In this document: positions 45,769 through 55,000 of the stretch, one piece after another
Position numbering within the stretch: position 1 is the first letter of the stretch
Layout: each line of letters begins with the position of its first letter
Assembly: GCF_034669705.1 (NCBI RefSeq)
Contig: NZ_JAXMOR010000005.1
Location: 140,271-204,270 of the forward strand
Direction: 5' to 3'
Source: Marinovum sp034669705
GTDB taxonomy: Bacteria; Pseudomonadota; Alphaproteobacteria; Rhodobacterales; Rhodobacteraceae
Length of the DNA stretch: 64,000 bases
Position numbers and translations under genes: made by a program
Notes under the pieces: generated by a model
The model's database searches: none
What the model saw: the letters and a program-made list of their open reading frames with translations, nothing else
Told to the model about the DNA's origin: nothing

Positions 45769-48763
45769 TCTGCTTCTCCCCGTCCTTGTCGTAGAAGACC
45801 GGATCGACGATCCGCGCCTCGATCATCGTGGTGCCGTCGGTCCTGGCAAAGCGGATCACCTCGCCGATCCGCTCCGGCCCGTGCCGCACCAGACCCATGG
45901 CAATGCCACGCCCCAACGTCGGGGAGTGGTAGGCAGAGGTCACCCGTCCCTGCACGTTGCGCTGGCCATTGGCATTCTCACCCTCCTCGACCGCATAGGC
46001 GCCATCGGGCAGCACCGAGCCGTCGAGCGTCTCCAGCCCCACCAGCTTCCAGCGGTCCTCGCGGACCATGTCGGGGCGCTCCTGCGCGCGCTTGCCGAGG
46101 TAGTCGGCCTTCTTCTTCGAGATCGCCCAGTCGAGGCCGAGGTCCTGCGGGATCACCGTGCCGTCGGTCTCGTCGCCGATCATGATGAAGCCCTTCTCGG
46201 CGCGCAGGATGTGCAGCGCCTCGGTGCCGTAGGGCATGACGTCGAACTGCCGCCCCACGGTCAGCAGGAGGTCCCAGAGCTGGCGCGCATAGCCCGCCTT
46301 GACCGCGATCTCGAAGCTCAGCTCGCCGGAGAAGGAGATGCGGTAGAGACGCACCGGGATGCCGCCAAGTTCGCCCTCGGTCCAGCCCATGAAGGGCAGC
46401 GTCTCGGCGCTCACGTCCATGCCGCCGATCGCCTCGAGCACCTTGCGGGCCTTGGGGCCGACGACGGCGATCTGGCCGTATTGCTCGGTGACATTGGCGG
46501 TGTAGACCAGCCAGTCCCACCATTCGCACTGCAGCCAGTCCTCCATATGGGCATGGATCGCCTCGGCGCCGCCGGTGGTGGTGTGGCAGAGGAAGGTCTC
46601 GTCATCGATCCGCGCCACCACGCCGTCATCGATCAGGAAACCGTTCTCGTTGCACATCAGCCCGTAGCGGCAGCGGCCGGGTTTCAGCGTCGACATCATG
46701 TTGGTATAAAGCATGTCGAGGAAGCGGCCGGCATCGGGGCCCTTGACCACGATCTTGCCCAGCGTCGAGGCGTCGAGCAGCCCGAGGTTCTGCCTTGTGT
46801 TGGTGACCTCGCGCATCACCGCCTCATGGGTGCTCTCGCCGGGGCGCTTGATGCAGTAGGGACGGCGCCACTGGCCGACCGGCTCCCACTCGGCGCCATT
46901 GGCGTTTAGCCAGCCGTGGATCGGGGTCTCGCGCACCGGCTGGAAGGTCTCGGCGCGGGCCGGGCCGGCGATGGCGCCCATCGAGATCGGGGTATAGGGC
47001 GGGCGGAAGGTGGTGGTGCCGACCTGCGGGATCTCGGCGCCGAGCGCGCCTGAGAGCGTGGCCAGCCCGTTGATGTTGCTGAGCTTGCCCTGATCGGTGG
47101 CCATGCCCAGCGTGGTGTAGCGCTTGGCGTGTTCGACGCTCTCGAAGCCCTCGCGGGCGGCGAGTTGCACATCGGAGACCTTGACGTCGTTCTGGTAGTC
47201 GAGCCAGGCCTTCATCCGGTGGCGTATCGAGGCGCCCTGCGGCATCATCCAGACCGGTGCCAGCGGCGCCTCCTCCTGCGGGCCGGCCTGCGGCGCGGCC
47301 CTTGTCTTCGGCCCGGGCTCAAGGCGCGCGGCATCGTCGAGCACCTCCTGCAGGGTCAGCGCGCCATTGGCCGCCCCCACAGCGTGGACCATCGGCTGGC
47401 CCCTGTCGCCGGTCGGCGGCCGGTCGGGGTCGGGGCGGAACATCACGCGGGTCTGGTCCCAGACCAGCTTGCCGCCGCAATGCGACCAGAGGTGCACCAC
47501 CGGCGACCAGCCGCCGGACATGGCAACCGCCTCGCAGGCGATCTCCTCGATCACCGCACCGCCCTCGCCGGCATGTGAACAGATCGCCACGCCACGCACC
47601 CGCCTGGTGCCCTGCACATGGTCGATGGCGTGCCCCTGCAGGATGCGGATGCCCATCTTGCGGGCTTCGGCCATCAGCGGGCTGTCCTTGGGCAGCACCC
47701 GGGCGTCGAGGATCGCCGGCACCGCGAGGCCGGCCTTTCTGAGACTGAGCGCGGTGCGATAGGCGTCGTCGTTGTTGGTGACCACCACGGTGCGGTCGCC
47801 GGGGCTGACCGCCCAGTTGACCACGTAGTCGCGCACCGCCGAGGCCAGCATCACGCCGGGCAGGTCGTTGCCGGCAAAGGGCAGTGGCCGCTCGATGGCG
47901 CCGGTGGCGGTGACGATCCGGCCGGCGCGGATCCGCCAGAGCCTGTGGCGCGGGCCTTTCGCACGCGGCGCGTGGTCGGTCAGCCGCTCGTAGGCCAGTG
48001 CGTAGCCGTGGTCATAGACCCCGGCCGCCATGCAGCGGCTGCGCAGGGTGACGTTCTCCATCACCTCGAGATCGGCCAGCAGCATCGCCACATAGGCCTC
48101 GGTCGAGTGGCCCTCGATCTCGCCGCCATCGACCGGCGCGCGGCCGCCCCAATGGGCAGTCTGCTCGACCAGAAGCACCCGCGCGCCGGTCTCGCCTGCA
48201 CGTTTCGCGGCCTCCAGACCGGCAATGCCACCGCCGACCACCAGAGTGTCGACATGGGCATGAAAGTGCTCGTAGGTATCGGGATCGCGGGCCTCGGCAT
48301 CGGGGGCCTGGCCGAGACCGGCGGACTTGCGGATGAAGGGCTCGTAGACATGTTTCCAGAAGGCGCGCGGCTGCATGAAGGTCTTGTAGTAGAAGCCCGC
48401 CGGCAGGAGGGACGAGAGCGCCGCATTGAGTGAACCGATGTCGGTCTCGAGGCTGGGCCAGTGGTTCTGGCTGCGGGCGGTGAGACCGTCGAAGAGCTCG
48501 GTGGTGGTGGCGCGCTGGTTGGGCTCGAAGCGGTGCCCCTCGCCCAGCCCCATCAGCGCGTTGGGTTCCTCGGCGCCGGAGGCCACGATGCCGCGCGGGC
48601 GGTGGTACTTGAACGAGCGGCCGACCAGCACCTGGTCATTGGCCAGCAGCGCCGAAGCGAGGGTGTCGCCGGCGTGGCCGGTCAGGCGCTTGCCGTTGAA
48701 GGTGAAGCTCTGCTGTTTCGAGCGGTCGATCAGCCGGCCGCCTGTGGCGAGGCGTGTGCTCAT
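45761..48763 (-). CDS. soxA: Sarcosine oxidase alpha subunit
   Basis: A 1000-residue subunit. An N-terminal ferredoxin-like domain (FNGKRLTGHAGDTLASALLAND) precedes the NAD-binding Rossmann domain with GGGIAGLEAAKRAGETGARVLLVEQ near residue 175. The C-terminal ~380 residues form a GcvT-like, tetrahydrofolate-binding domain (LLDASTLGKIVVKGPDAGRFLDMLYTNMMSTLKPGRCRYGLMCNENGFLIDDGV). The enzyme oxidises sarcosine to glycine and passes the methyl group to tetrahydrofolate. Start ATG 48763; soxD ends 68 bp upstream. Confidence 0.95.
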   Translation of the reverse strand: MSTRLATGGRLIDRSKQQSFTFNGKRLTGHAGDTLASALLANDQVLVGRSFKYHRPRGIVASGAEEPNALMGLGEGHRFEPNQRATTTELFDGLTARSQNHWPSLETDIGSLNAALSSLLPAGFYYKTFMQPRAFWKHVYEPFIRKSAGLGQAPDAEARDPDTYEHFHAHVDTLVVGGGIAGLEAAKRAGETGARVLLVEQTAHWGGRAPVDGGEIEGHSTEAYVAMLLADLEVMENVTLRSRCMAAGVYDHGYALAYERLTDHAPRAKGPRHRLWRIRAGRIVTATGAIERPLPFAGNDLPGVMLASAVRDYVVNWAVSPGDRTVVVTNNDDAYRTALSLRKAGLAVPAILDARVLPKDSPLMAEARKMGIRILQGHAIDHVQGTRRVRGVAICSHAGEGGAVIEEIACEAVAMSGGWSPVVHLWSHCGGKLVWDQTRVMFRPDPDRPPTGDRGQPMVHAVGAANGALTLQEVLDDAARLEPGPKTRAAPQAGPQEEAPLAPVWMMPQGASIRHRMKAWLDYQNDVKVSDVQLAAREGFESVEHAKRYTTLGMATDQGKLSNINGLATLSGALGAEIPQVGTTTFRPPYTPISMGAIAGPARAETFQPVRETPIHGWLNANGAEWEPVGQWRRPYCIKRPGESTHEAVMREVTNTRQNLGLLDASTLGKIVVKGPDAGRFLDMLYTNMMSTLKPGRCRYGLMCNENGFLIDDGVVARIDDETFLCHTTTGGAEAIHAHMEDWLQCEWWDWLVYTANVTEQYGQIAVVGPKARKVLEAIGGMDVSAETLPFMGWTEGELGGIPVRLYRISFSGELSFEIAVKAGYARQLWDLLLTVGRQFDVMPYGTEALHILRAEKGFIMIGDETDGTVIPQDLGLDWAISKKKADYLGKRAQERPDMVREDRWKLVGLETLDGSVLPDGAYAVEEGENANGQRNVQGRVTSAYHSPTLGRGIAMGLVRHGPERIGEVIRFARTDGTTMIEARIVDPVFYDKDGEKQNV

Positions 48764-48831
48764 GGTTCAGGCCCTTTCGCGGGCGGAGACTGCGGGAGCC
48801 TCCGGCGGGAGTTTGTCTGGCAAGATGAAGT

Positions 48832-49161
48832 TCAGGAGGCGGTCCTTGCGGCCCTGCCCGTCTGTCTGTCGCGGATCGCGTCGCGGATGTGTTGCGGCGG
48901 TTCGGTTGTCTGGGCCTTGTAGGTGCCGAAGACCTCGAGCGTGGCGGTGTCGCGGGCGGCGAGGAACCATTTGCCGCAGCCATAGGTATGGCGCCAGCGC
49001 TCGAAATGCAGGCCGCGCGGGTTGGCGCGGGAGAACAGGTAGTCGTGAAAGGCATCGTCCTCCGAGCCCGGGCCATGGCGGGTCAGATGCGCCTCGCCGC
49101 CGGGGGTGAGCTCGGTTTCGTCGGTCTGGACGTCGCAATAGGGGCAATGCAGGGTCAGCAT
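48832..49161 (-). CDS. soxD: Sarcosine oxidase delta subunit
   Basis: A 109-residue subunit with the zinc-binding pattern expected for SoxD: CPYCDVQTDETELTPGGEAHLTRHGP at residues 6-31 (two Cys and His) and HTYGCGKWFLAARDT near residue 58. Start ATG 49161 follows GGAGCC. It belongs to the soxB-soxD-soxA-soxG run; between it and soxB are two small membrane-protein genes. Confidence 0.92.
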   Translation of the reverse strand: MLTLHCPYCDVQTDETELTPGGEAHLTRHGPGSEDDAFHDYLFSRANPRGLHFERWRHTYGCGKWFLAARDTATLEVFGTYKAQTTEPPQHIRDAIRDRQTGRAARTAS

Positions 49162-49242
49162 GGCAGGCTCCGGTCGTCATGGCACGGCAAAAGGCGGGCG
49201 TCAAAAGACGCCCGCCTTGCAGAGTGGTGGGTCAGGGTCGGG

Positions 49243-49485
49243 TCAGTCGGCCGCGACGGGCGCGGTGTCCTCTGCCAGCGGCTGATCGGCCGTGGCGGCC
49301 GGTGCGTCGATGGCTTCGGGGCCGGCGAGATCGCCGTCGGTGCCGCCGATGGCCACCCAGAGGATGAGCAGCAACGCCACCAGCGCGGCGATGATCCACA
49401 TCCAGGGGCGGCCACGCGGTTCGCGGGTGTGCAGGGGTTCCTCGCGGGCGCGCAGGGGTTCGGAATGAGAGACAGGGTCAGGCAT
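49243..49485 (-). CDS. Small single-span membrane protein in the sox operon
   Basis: An 80-residue protein with a near-ideal AGGAGG ribosome site before ATG 49485. The N-terminal ~28 residues are polar and charged, one span covers WMWIIAALVALLLILWVAIGG at ~residues 28-48, and the C-terminal ~30 residues are Ala/Pro/Asp-rich and presumably periplasmic. No family recognised. It lies between the second small membrane protein and soxD. A role in sarcosine or glycine betaine metabolism is only guilt by association. Confidence 0.62.
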   Translation of the reverse strand: MPDPVSHSEPLRAREEPLHTREPRGRPWMWIIAALVALLLILWVAIGGTDGDLAGPEAIDAPAATADQPLAEDTAPVAAD

Positions 49486-49740
49486 GTGAAGGCCTCCTTT
49501 CGTATATCAGAAAGTAGGTCTCGGGTGGCTGTCCTGACAGGGGGAGCGCCGATGGTTTCGCGCCATGAGCCAATTTTCGCGAAGCGCCGGGCGAATTGCA
49601 GGCCGGGATTGGCCGGGTTCCCGAGGGCCGTGCGGTTTTTATCGTCAGCGGCGGGTGTCGTCGTCGCGAGACGCGACAACAGCGACTGGCCCGGCGCGCA
49701 CTTGGCGGCCGGGCTTCGGGTCAGGCAGGCGCCGGTGGCG

Positions 49741-50022
49741 TTACTGGCCGTCGGCGGCGTCTTGCACGGCGTCGCCAGCGCCCTCGACGGCTTCGCCTGC
49801 GTTCTGGGCCGGTTCGGCGGCGCCTTCGATGGTGACATTGACGTCATTGGCGCCGGCAGCGGTGTCGGGCACGTCTGCGCCGGCAAAGAGGAACCAGGCG
49901 ATGACCGCCACGATGACCACGAGAATGCCGACGATGAAGGCCAGGCCGCTGTTGCCGCCGGAGCTGTTCGTGGTGGTCGTGGTGGTGGTGTTGAGATGTT
50001 CGCGATCGGTGTGGTCAACCAT
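49741..50022 (-). CDS. Small Thr-rich single-span membrane protein in the sox operon
   Basis: A 93-residue protein, start ATG 50022 with AGGAGA upstream. It begins with MVDHTDREHLN, then a run of seven Thr residues and NSSGGNS, one membrane span (GLAFIVGILVVIVAVIAWFLFAG at ~residues 26-48) and an acidic, Ala-rich tail (AAEPAQNAGEAVEGAGDAVQDAA). No family recognised. It lies 110 bp after soxB. Its topology parallels the 80-residue neighbour, so the two may be distant duplicates. Confidence 0.6.
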   Translation of the reverse strand: MVDHTDREHLNTTTTTTTNSSGGNSGLAFIVGILVVIVAVIAWFLFAGADVPDTAAGANDVNVTIEGAAEPAQNAGEAVEGAGDAVQDAADGQ

Positions 50023-50131
50023 GTCAGGTCTCCTGTGAAACGGGTTTTCACAGGGCAAACGTCGGGGCGCGGCCGGGGGTTCCCGGCAGGCGACGCCGCT
50101 GGTGCCGCAGCGCGGAAATCCGCCGATGGGG

Positions 50132-51376
50132 TCAATGCGCCACCCCCGCCGCCACGCTCTCGTCGATGAAGCGCCCCTCGCGGAAGCGGCCGAGCGAAAA
50201 CGCCTCGGTGAGCGGGGAGTGGCCCTTGGCCATCAGCTCGGCCATGCCCCAGCCCGAGCCGGGGATCGCCTTGAAGCCGCCGGTGCCCCAGCCGCAGTTG
50301 ATGTAGCAGCCTTCAAGTGGGGTTTTCGACAGGATCGGCGAGCGGTCGCCGGTCATGTCGACGATGCCGCCCCACTGCCGCATCATCTTGAGCCGCGAGA
50401 TCATCGGAAAGGTCTCGATCAGCGCGCGCACGGTTTCCTCGATATGGTGGAAGGAGCCGCGTTGGGTGTAGTTGTTGTAGCCGTCGGCGCCGCCGCCGAT
50501 GACCATCTCGCCCTTGTCGGACTGGCTCATGTAGCCGTGCACCGTGTTGGCCATCACCACCACGTCCATGCAGGGCTTGATCGGTTCCGAGACCAGCGCC
50601 TGCAGCGCCACCGATTCCACCGGCAGGCGGAAGCCGGCCTTTTCCGCCAGCACACCGGAATGGCCGGCGACCACCAGGCCCAGCTTGTCGCAGGTGATCT
50701 CGCCCTTGCTGGTGGTCACACCGCTGACGCGGCCCTCCTTCTGGTGGATGCCGGTGACCTCGCATTGCTGCAGGATATGCATCCCCATGGCGGAACAGGC
50801 GCGGGCATAGCCCCAGGCCACCGCATCATGGCGCGCGGTGCCGCCGCGGGCCTGCCAGAGCGCGCCCAGCACCGGGTAGCGGGGACCGGAGAGTTCGATG
50901 ATCGGCACCAGCTCCTTGACCCGGGCGGGCGGGATCCACTCGGTCTGCACCCCCTGCAGCGCGTTGGCATGGGCGGTGCGCTGGTAGCCTCGGACCTCGT
51001 GCTGGGTCTGGGCCAGCATCATCACGCCGCGGGGGCTGAACATCACGTTGTAGTTCAGGTCCTGGCTCATCGTCTCGTAAAGCGACCGGGCCTTTTCGTA
51101 GATCGCGGCCGAGGGGTCCTGCAGGTAGTTCGAGCGGATGATCGTGGTGTTGCGGCCGGTGTTGCCGCCGCCGAGCCAGCCCTTCTCGATCACCGCCACA
51201 TTGGTGATGCCGAAGTTCCGGCCGAGGTAATAGGCAGTGGCCAACCCGTGCCCGCCGGCGCCGACGATCACCACGTCGTAGTGCTTTTTCGGCTCGGGCG
51301 AGGCCCAGGCGCGCTCCCATCCCAGGTGATAGCGCGCGGCTTCGCGGGCGACGGCAAAGGCCGAATATCGCTTCAT
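50132..51376 (-). CDS. soxB: Sarcosine oxidase beta subunit
   Basis: A 414-residue DAO-family flavoprotein, the catalytic subunit that holds FAD and, in this enzyme class, covalent FMN. FAD-binding VVIVGAGGHGLATAYYLGRNFGITNVAVIEKG is near residues 34-65, GGGNTGRNTTIIRSNY follows, and the C-terminus has GCYINCGWGTGGFKAIPGSG. Start ATG 51376 follows GGAGACC and gives MKRYSAFAVAREA. First gene of the sarcosine oxidase operon. Confidence 0.94.
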   Translation of the reverse strand: MKRYSAFAVAREAARYHLGWERAWASPEPKKHYDVVIVGAGGHGLATAYYLGRNFGITNVAVIEKGWLGGGNTGRNTTIIRSNYLQDPSAAIYEKARSLYETMSQDLNYNVMFSPRGVMMLAQTQHEVRGYQRTAHANALQGVQTEWIPPARVKELVPIIELSGPRYPVLGALWQARGGTARHDAVAWGYARACSAMGMHILQQCEVTGIHQKEGRVSGVTTSKGEITCDKLGLVVAGHSGVLAEKAGFRLPVESVALQALVSEPIKPCMDVVVMANTVHGYMSQSDKGEMVIGGGADGYNNYTQRGSFHHIEETVRALIETFPMISRLKMMRQWGGIVDMTGDRSPILSKTPLEGCYINCGWGTGGFKAIPGSGWGMAELMAKGHSPLTEAFSLGRFREGRFIDESVAAGVAH

Positions 51377-51540
51377 GTGGCTCGGTCTCCGTTGGCGCCG
51401 GTCGCGGCGGCTGTGGTGTGGTCGTTCTAGAGGACGCGGGCAGTCTGCACGCCGATCAAATCCGCCACAATGCCGATTAATCACGACATCGCGGGCCAAA
51501 GCGACGTTTCCCCCGTCCCTCCGACAGGTTAGGACGGGGC

Positions 51541-52014
51541 ATGATCGTTGACGACATCACAGATTTCGCCGCGGCCGTGCCGCCGATGACCGCCATCGCC
51601 GGGCTCGACCTCGGCGACAAGACCATCGGCGTGGCGGTCTCCGACAGTTTCCGCTCGGTGGCGACGCCGCTCGAGACCATCCGGCGCAAGAAGTTCGGGC
51701 TGGACGCGGCGCGGCTGCAGGAGATCCTCGCGGCGCGCAGCATCGGCGGGGTGATCCTCGGGCTGCCGCGCAACATGGACGGCTCGGAGGGGCCGCGCTG
51801 CCAGTCGACACGGGCCTTTGCGCGCAATTTCTCGCGGCTCTGGGACGGGCCCATTGGCTTTTGGGACGAGCGGCTGTCGACCGTGGCCGCCGAACGGGCG
51901 CTCCTTGAGGCGGATACGTCGCGAAAACGTCGCGCCGAGGTGATCGACCATGTGGCCGCCTCCTATATCCTGCAGGGGGTGCTTGACCGGATGCGGCATC
52001 TGGGGGGCGCATGA
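51541..52014 (+). CDS. ruvX: Putative pre-16S rRNA nuclease / Holliday junction resolvase RuvX (YqgF)
   Basis: A 157-residue RNase H-fold protein. GLDLGDKTIGVAVSD at residues ~21-35 carries the first catalytic Asp, GLPRNMDGSEGPRCQSTRAFARN is the conserved middle, and WDERLSTVAAERALLE near residue 109 holds the WDER motif. Family members mature 16S rRNA ends. ATG 51541 follows AGGACGGGG. It overlaps the DUF1289 gene by the ATGA quartet. It is divergent from soxB. Confidence 0.92.
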   Translation: MIVDDITDFAAAVPPMTAIAGLDLGDKTIGVAVSDSFRSVATPLETIRRKKFGLDAARLQEILAARSIGGVILGLPRNMDGSEGPRCQSTRAFARNFSRLWDGPIGFWDERLSTVAAERALLEADTSRKRRAEVIDHVAASYILQGVLDRMRHLGGA

Positions 52015-52265
52015 CACGCGGGGAACGGATGAAGGACGAGGTCTGGAAACGCGACGAGATCGAGAGCCCCTGCGTGCAGATCTGCGTGATCCACCCAGAG
52101 GCGCGTATCTGCGCCGGCTGCCTGCGCTCGATCGAGGAAATCAGCCGCTGGTCGCAGATGGCAACCGAGGAACGACGCGCCATCATGGAGGAGTTGCCCC
52201 ACCGGCGCGGTCACCTGAAAAAACGCCGCGGCGGTCGCGCGGCGCGTCTGGGTCGCAAACCCTGA
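52011..52265 (+). CDS. DUF1289 domain protein
   Basis: An 84-residue soluble protein with the family's four cysteines: SPCVQICVIHPEARICAGCLRSIEEISRW at ~residues 19-47, a likely Zn or Fe-S site. The C-terminal ~20 residues are strongly basic (HLKKRRGGRAARLGRKP). It starts inside the last codons of ruvX (ATGA). Function unknown; the basic tail hints at nucleic-acid contact, which is inference. Confidence 0.85.
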   Translation: MTRGERMKDEVWKRDEIESPCVQICVIHPEARICAGCLRSIEEISRWSQMATEERRAIMEELPHRRGHLKKRRGGRAARLGRKP

Positions 52266-52326
52266 CAGAGCGCCCCGATGGGACGCTCGTGACAAGGGGC
52301 TCGTGGTGCTCCCGCGCTTTCGTGGC

Positions 52327-53007
52327 TCAGGCGGCGCGTTCGACCACCACGTCGGCGGCCCTTAGGCTGCCGAAGGCCCCCGCGACGATGACGGCGGTCA
52401 GCCTGCCCTGCGCGTCTTCGAGCACCACGGCGGCATCGCGGCCTTGGGCGCCGGCCGGTTTGATCGACACCGTGGTGTTTTGGGCCATGCCCTCCGGCAG
52501 CATCAGCAGAACCTGCTCGTCGCCCGAGGCGAAATCGGTGATCACCGGCACGTCGTCGTCTTCGGTGGCGGCCTCCTCGGCCAGCGGATAACCGGCATGG
52601 AAGTCTTCGGACCCGGCGGCATCGTCATCCAATGTGGTCATCAGGGCATCAAGGTCCACCGCGTCCTCTTGCGGATCGACAGGCGCAAGCTCTGCGTGCC
52701 CGGCCTCGGCAGGCTCGACATGGCGCGCGACACCGACGGTCTCGGCCTCCGGTGCGGTCTCTGCGGCGGCGGGACCGGAGAACGACGGCACCAGCCGGGC
52801 GATATCGAGCGCCTCGCCCATCCGCCGGACCTGGCTAAGAAGGTCTTCCTTCTCGCCGCCCTCGTAATCCTCGCCAAGGTGGTAGTCGCCTGTCGCGGCC
52901 GCGGCCGGCTCGGCCATGGCAACACGGGATTGGCTTCCGATCCCGGACATGCCGGCAAGCCCTGCCGCGGCCAGCCCGGTTCCCAACAGCATCAGCATTT
53001 CAAGCAT
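52327..53007 (-). CDS. Hypothetical protein with acidic middle and RTX-tail-like end
   Basis: A 226-residue protein, start ATG 53007 with AAAGGAGAG. A hydrophobic N-terminus (MLEMLMLLGTGLAAAGLAGMSG) may be a membrane anchor. The middle is rich in Asp and Glu (DAVDLDALMTTLDDDAAGSED). The last ~75 residues, VPVITDFASGDEQVLLMLPEG onward, resemble the beta tail found at the end of RTX-type calcium-binding proteins (ITDF...GDEQVLL) seen in Roseobacter proteins. No Cys. Function not recognised. Confidence 0.6.
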   Translation of the reverse strand: MLEMLMLLGTGLAAAGLAGMSGIGSQSRVAMAEPAAAATGDYHLGEDYEGGEKEDLLSQVRRMGEALDIARLVPSFSGPAAAETAPEAETVGVARHVEPAEAGHAELAPVDPQEDAVDLDALMTTLDDDAAGSEDFHAGYPLAEEAATEDDDVPVITDFASGDEQVLLMLPEGMAQNTTVSIKPAGAQGRDAAVVLEDAQGRLTAVIVAGAFGSLRAADVVVERAA

Positions 53008-53113
53008 GTGTCTCTCCTTTTGCCTGCCAGACACGCTAGGCGGACAAAAGGGAGCGATTTGGACGGAATTGTGATTGTTTCGGCGCGGCAGATGGCAGAA
53101 AGGCGCCGCCCGT

Positions 53114-53938
53114 TCAGCCCCAGATCGCCTTGCGCAGCATGTTCAGCGCCACCAGCGTCAGGAACACCGCGAATACCCGCTTGAGCGGCTTGGGATCCAT
53201 CGCATGGGCGATCCGCACCCCAAGCGGCGCGGTGATCAGCGTCATCGCGATGACGATGCCGAAGGCCACAAGGTTGACCGCGCCGAGAGTCAGCGGCGGC
53301 CGGTTCCCGGGCGCGATCTGGAGAAACAGGAAGCCGGCCACCGAAGGCACCGCGATGAGCACGCCAAAGCCTGCCGCGGTGGCCACCGCCCGGTGGATCG
53401 GCACGTTGTACAGGCTCATCAGCGGCACGCCAAAGCTGCCGCCACCGATCCCCATCAGCACCGACAGAAAGCCCATCGCCGGCGAGAGCAGCGCCCGGGT
53501 CAGCCCCTTGGGCATCGCATCCGCCAGCCGCCAATGCGCCCGGCCGAGCCCGAGGTAGAGCCCGATCACCACCCCCAGCACACCGAACAGCGCCTGCAGC
53601 GTGACCGAGCGCAATGAGGCCGCCGCCAGCACCCCCAGCACCGCGCCCACGGCAATGCCCGGCGCCCAGGTCTTGAGGATGGCCCAGTCCACCGCGCCCT
53701 TGCGGTTGTGGCTCATCACCGAGCGTACCGAGGTGACGATGATCGTTGCCAGCGAGGTGGCCAGACACATCTGCATCAGCTGCGGCCCGTCATAGCCCAG
53801 GGTCTGGAAGGCATAGAAGAACGCCGGCACCAGCACGATGCCGCCGCCAACGCCAAGCAGCCCGGCCAGCACGCCGGCAAAACCGCCGATCACCACCAGC
53901 AGCACAAACATCTGGATCAGCAACATCGTGTCGGGCAT
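53114..53938 (-). CDS. TSUP-family (TauE/SafE) permease
   Basis: A 274-residue membrane protein with eight or nine spans. The two family repeats are GGFAGVLAGLLGVGGGIVLVPAFFYAF near residue 18 and SPAMGFLSVLMGIGGGSFGVPLMSL near residue 152. It is a more canonical TSUP protein than the one at 25004 and shares only distant similarity with it. Likely anion exporter (sulfite or related). Start ATG 53938 with AGGAGA upstream. Confidence 0.88.
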   Translation of the reverse strand: MPDTMLLIQMFVLLVVIGGFAGVLAGLLGVGGGIVLVPAFFYAFQTLGYDGPQLMQMCLATSLATIIVTSVRSVMSHNRKGAVDWAILKTWAPGIAVGAVLGVLAAASLRSVTLQALFGVLGVVIGLYLGLGRAHWRLADAMPKGLTRALLSPAMGFLSVLMGIGGGSFGVPLMSLYNVPIHRAVATAAGFGVLIAVPSVAGFLFLQIAPGNRPPLTLGAVNLVAFGIVIAMTLITAPLGVRIAHAMDPKPLKRVFAVFLTLVALNMLRKAIWG

Positions 53939-53999
53939 GGCCTGTCTCCTGAAAGCTCGCCTTGGGCCTTACACCGCGGGGCGGCAAAGGAAAAGCCGA

Positions 54000-54998
54000 T
54001 CAGCCCGCGGTGACGCCCTCGACCTCCGAGAGCGCGCGCAGCACCAGTTCCGGCCCCGCGCCCTTTTGCGAGGCGCCCTCTGACAGCACCCGCCGCCACT
54101 GCCGCGCCCCCGGCCGCCCGGCAAAGAGCCCGAGCATGTGCCGGCTGATCTGGTGCAACCGCCCGCCGGCCGCCAGATGCGTCTCGATATAGGGCAGCAT
54201 CGCGCGCACCGCCTCGTCCGGCCCGGCCAGCGGCGCTGTCGCGCCATAAACCGCGGCATCCGCCTGACCAAGGATGTCCCAGGGCTGGTGATAGGCGGCG
54301 CGGCCAATCATCACCCCGTCGAGCCCGGCGGCGAGGAAGCCGCGGGCTTGTTCAAGCGAGGCGATGCCGCCATTGACCGACAGATGCAGCTGCGGGAAGG
54401 CCGCCTTCATCTCCTGCACCAGCGGGTAGTCGAGCGGCGGAATGTCGCGGTTTTCCTTGGGCGAGAGCCCCTTGAGCCAGGCCTTGCGCGCGTGAATGGC
54501 AAATCGGCCGACGCCGGCTGCGGCCACGGTCTCGAGGAACGCCGGCAGCACCTCGCGCGGCTCCTGGTCGTCGACGCCGATGCGGCATTTCACCGTCACC
54601 TCGACATCGACCTCGGCGATCATCGCGGCACAGCATTCGGCTACCAGCTCGGGCTGTTTCATCAGCACCGCCCCGAAGGTGCCCGACTGCACCCGGTCCG
54701 AGGGGCAGCCGACGTTGAGGTTGATCTCGTCATAGCCCGCATCGGCCCCCAACCGCGCGGCCTCGGCCAGTTCCCGCGGATCAGAGCCGCCCAACTGCAG
54801 CGCAATGGGGTGTTCCGCTGGCGAGAACTCCAGCAGGTGCACCGCCCCGCCCCTGACCAGCGCCGGCGCGGTGACCATCTCGGTATAAAGCAGGGTCTCG
54901 CGGCTGATCAGTCGATGGAGGTAGCGGCAATGGCGGTCGGTCCAGTCCATCATGGGTGCAACGCTCAGCCGGGCGGAACTTTCAACCTTACTTTTCAA
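54000..54998 (-). CDS. dusA: tRNA-dihydrouridine synthase A
   Basis: A 332-residue FMN enzyme that reduces U20 and U20a in tRNA. RLSVAPMMDWTDRHCRYLHRL opens the protein; the catalytic Cys is Cys98 (NLNVGCPSDRVQSG), and LSVNGGIASLEQA and GLDGVMIGRAAYHQPW bind FMN. The start appears to be TTG 54998: an in-frame TGA lies ten codons upstream, no ATG or GTG exists in between, and GGAGTTGAGG is a fair ribosome site. The head-to-head integrase and the odd start suggest that DNA at the 5' end was replaced by island integration. Confidence 0.93.
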   Translation of the reverse strand: MKSKVESSARLSVAPMMDWTDRHCRYLHRLISRETLLYTEMVTAPALVRGGAVHLLEFSPAEHPIALQLGGSDPRELAEAARLGADAGYDEINLNVGCPSDRVQSGTFGAVLMKQPELVAECCAAMIAEVDVEVTVKCRIGVDDQEPREVLPAFLETVAAAGVGRFAIHARKAWLKGLSPKENRDIPPLDYPLVQEMKAAFPQLHLSVNGGIASLEQARGFLAAGLDGVMIGRAAYHQPWDILGQADAAVYGATAPLAGPDEAVRAMLPYIETHLAAGGRLHQISRHMLGLFAGRPGARQWRRVLSEGASQKGAGPELVLRALSEVEGVTAG

Positions 54999-55000
54999 TG
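54930..55000. other. Probable attachment site (attL) at the 5' end of dusA
   Basis: The dusA 5' end is a documented target of a family of tyrosine integrases, and an integrase begins 278 bp away facing outward. The crossover should therefore lie within the first ~25 dusA codons. The core sequence cannot be defined because the matching attR is not in the window. Confidence 0.4.

Noticed and set aside
49486..49740. Plus-strand frames in the spacer between the two small sox-operon genes
   Set aside because: No ribosome site, and the frames extend antisense through both small genes, so they look like shadows.
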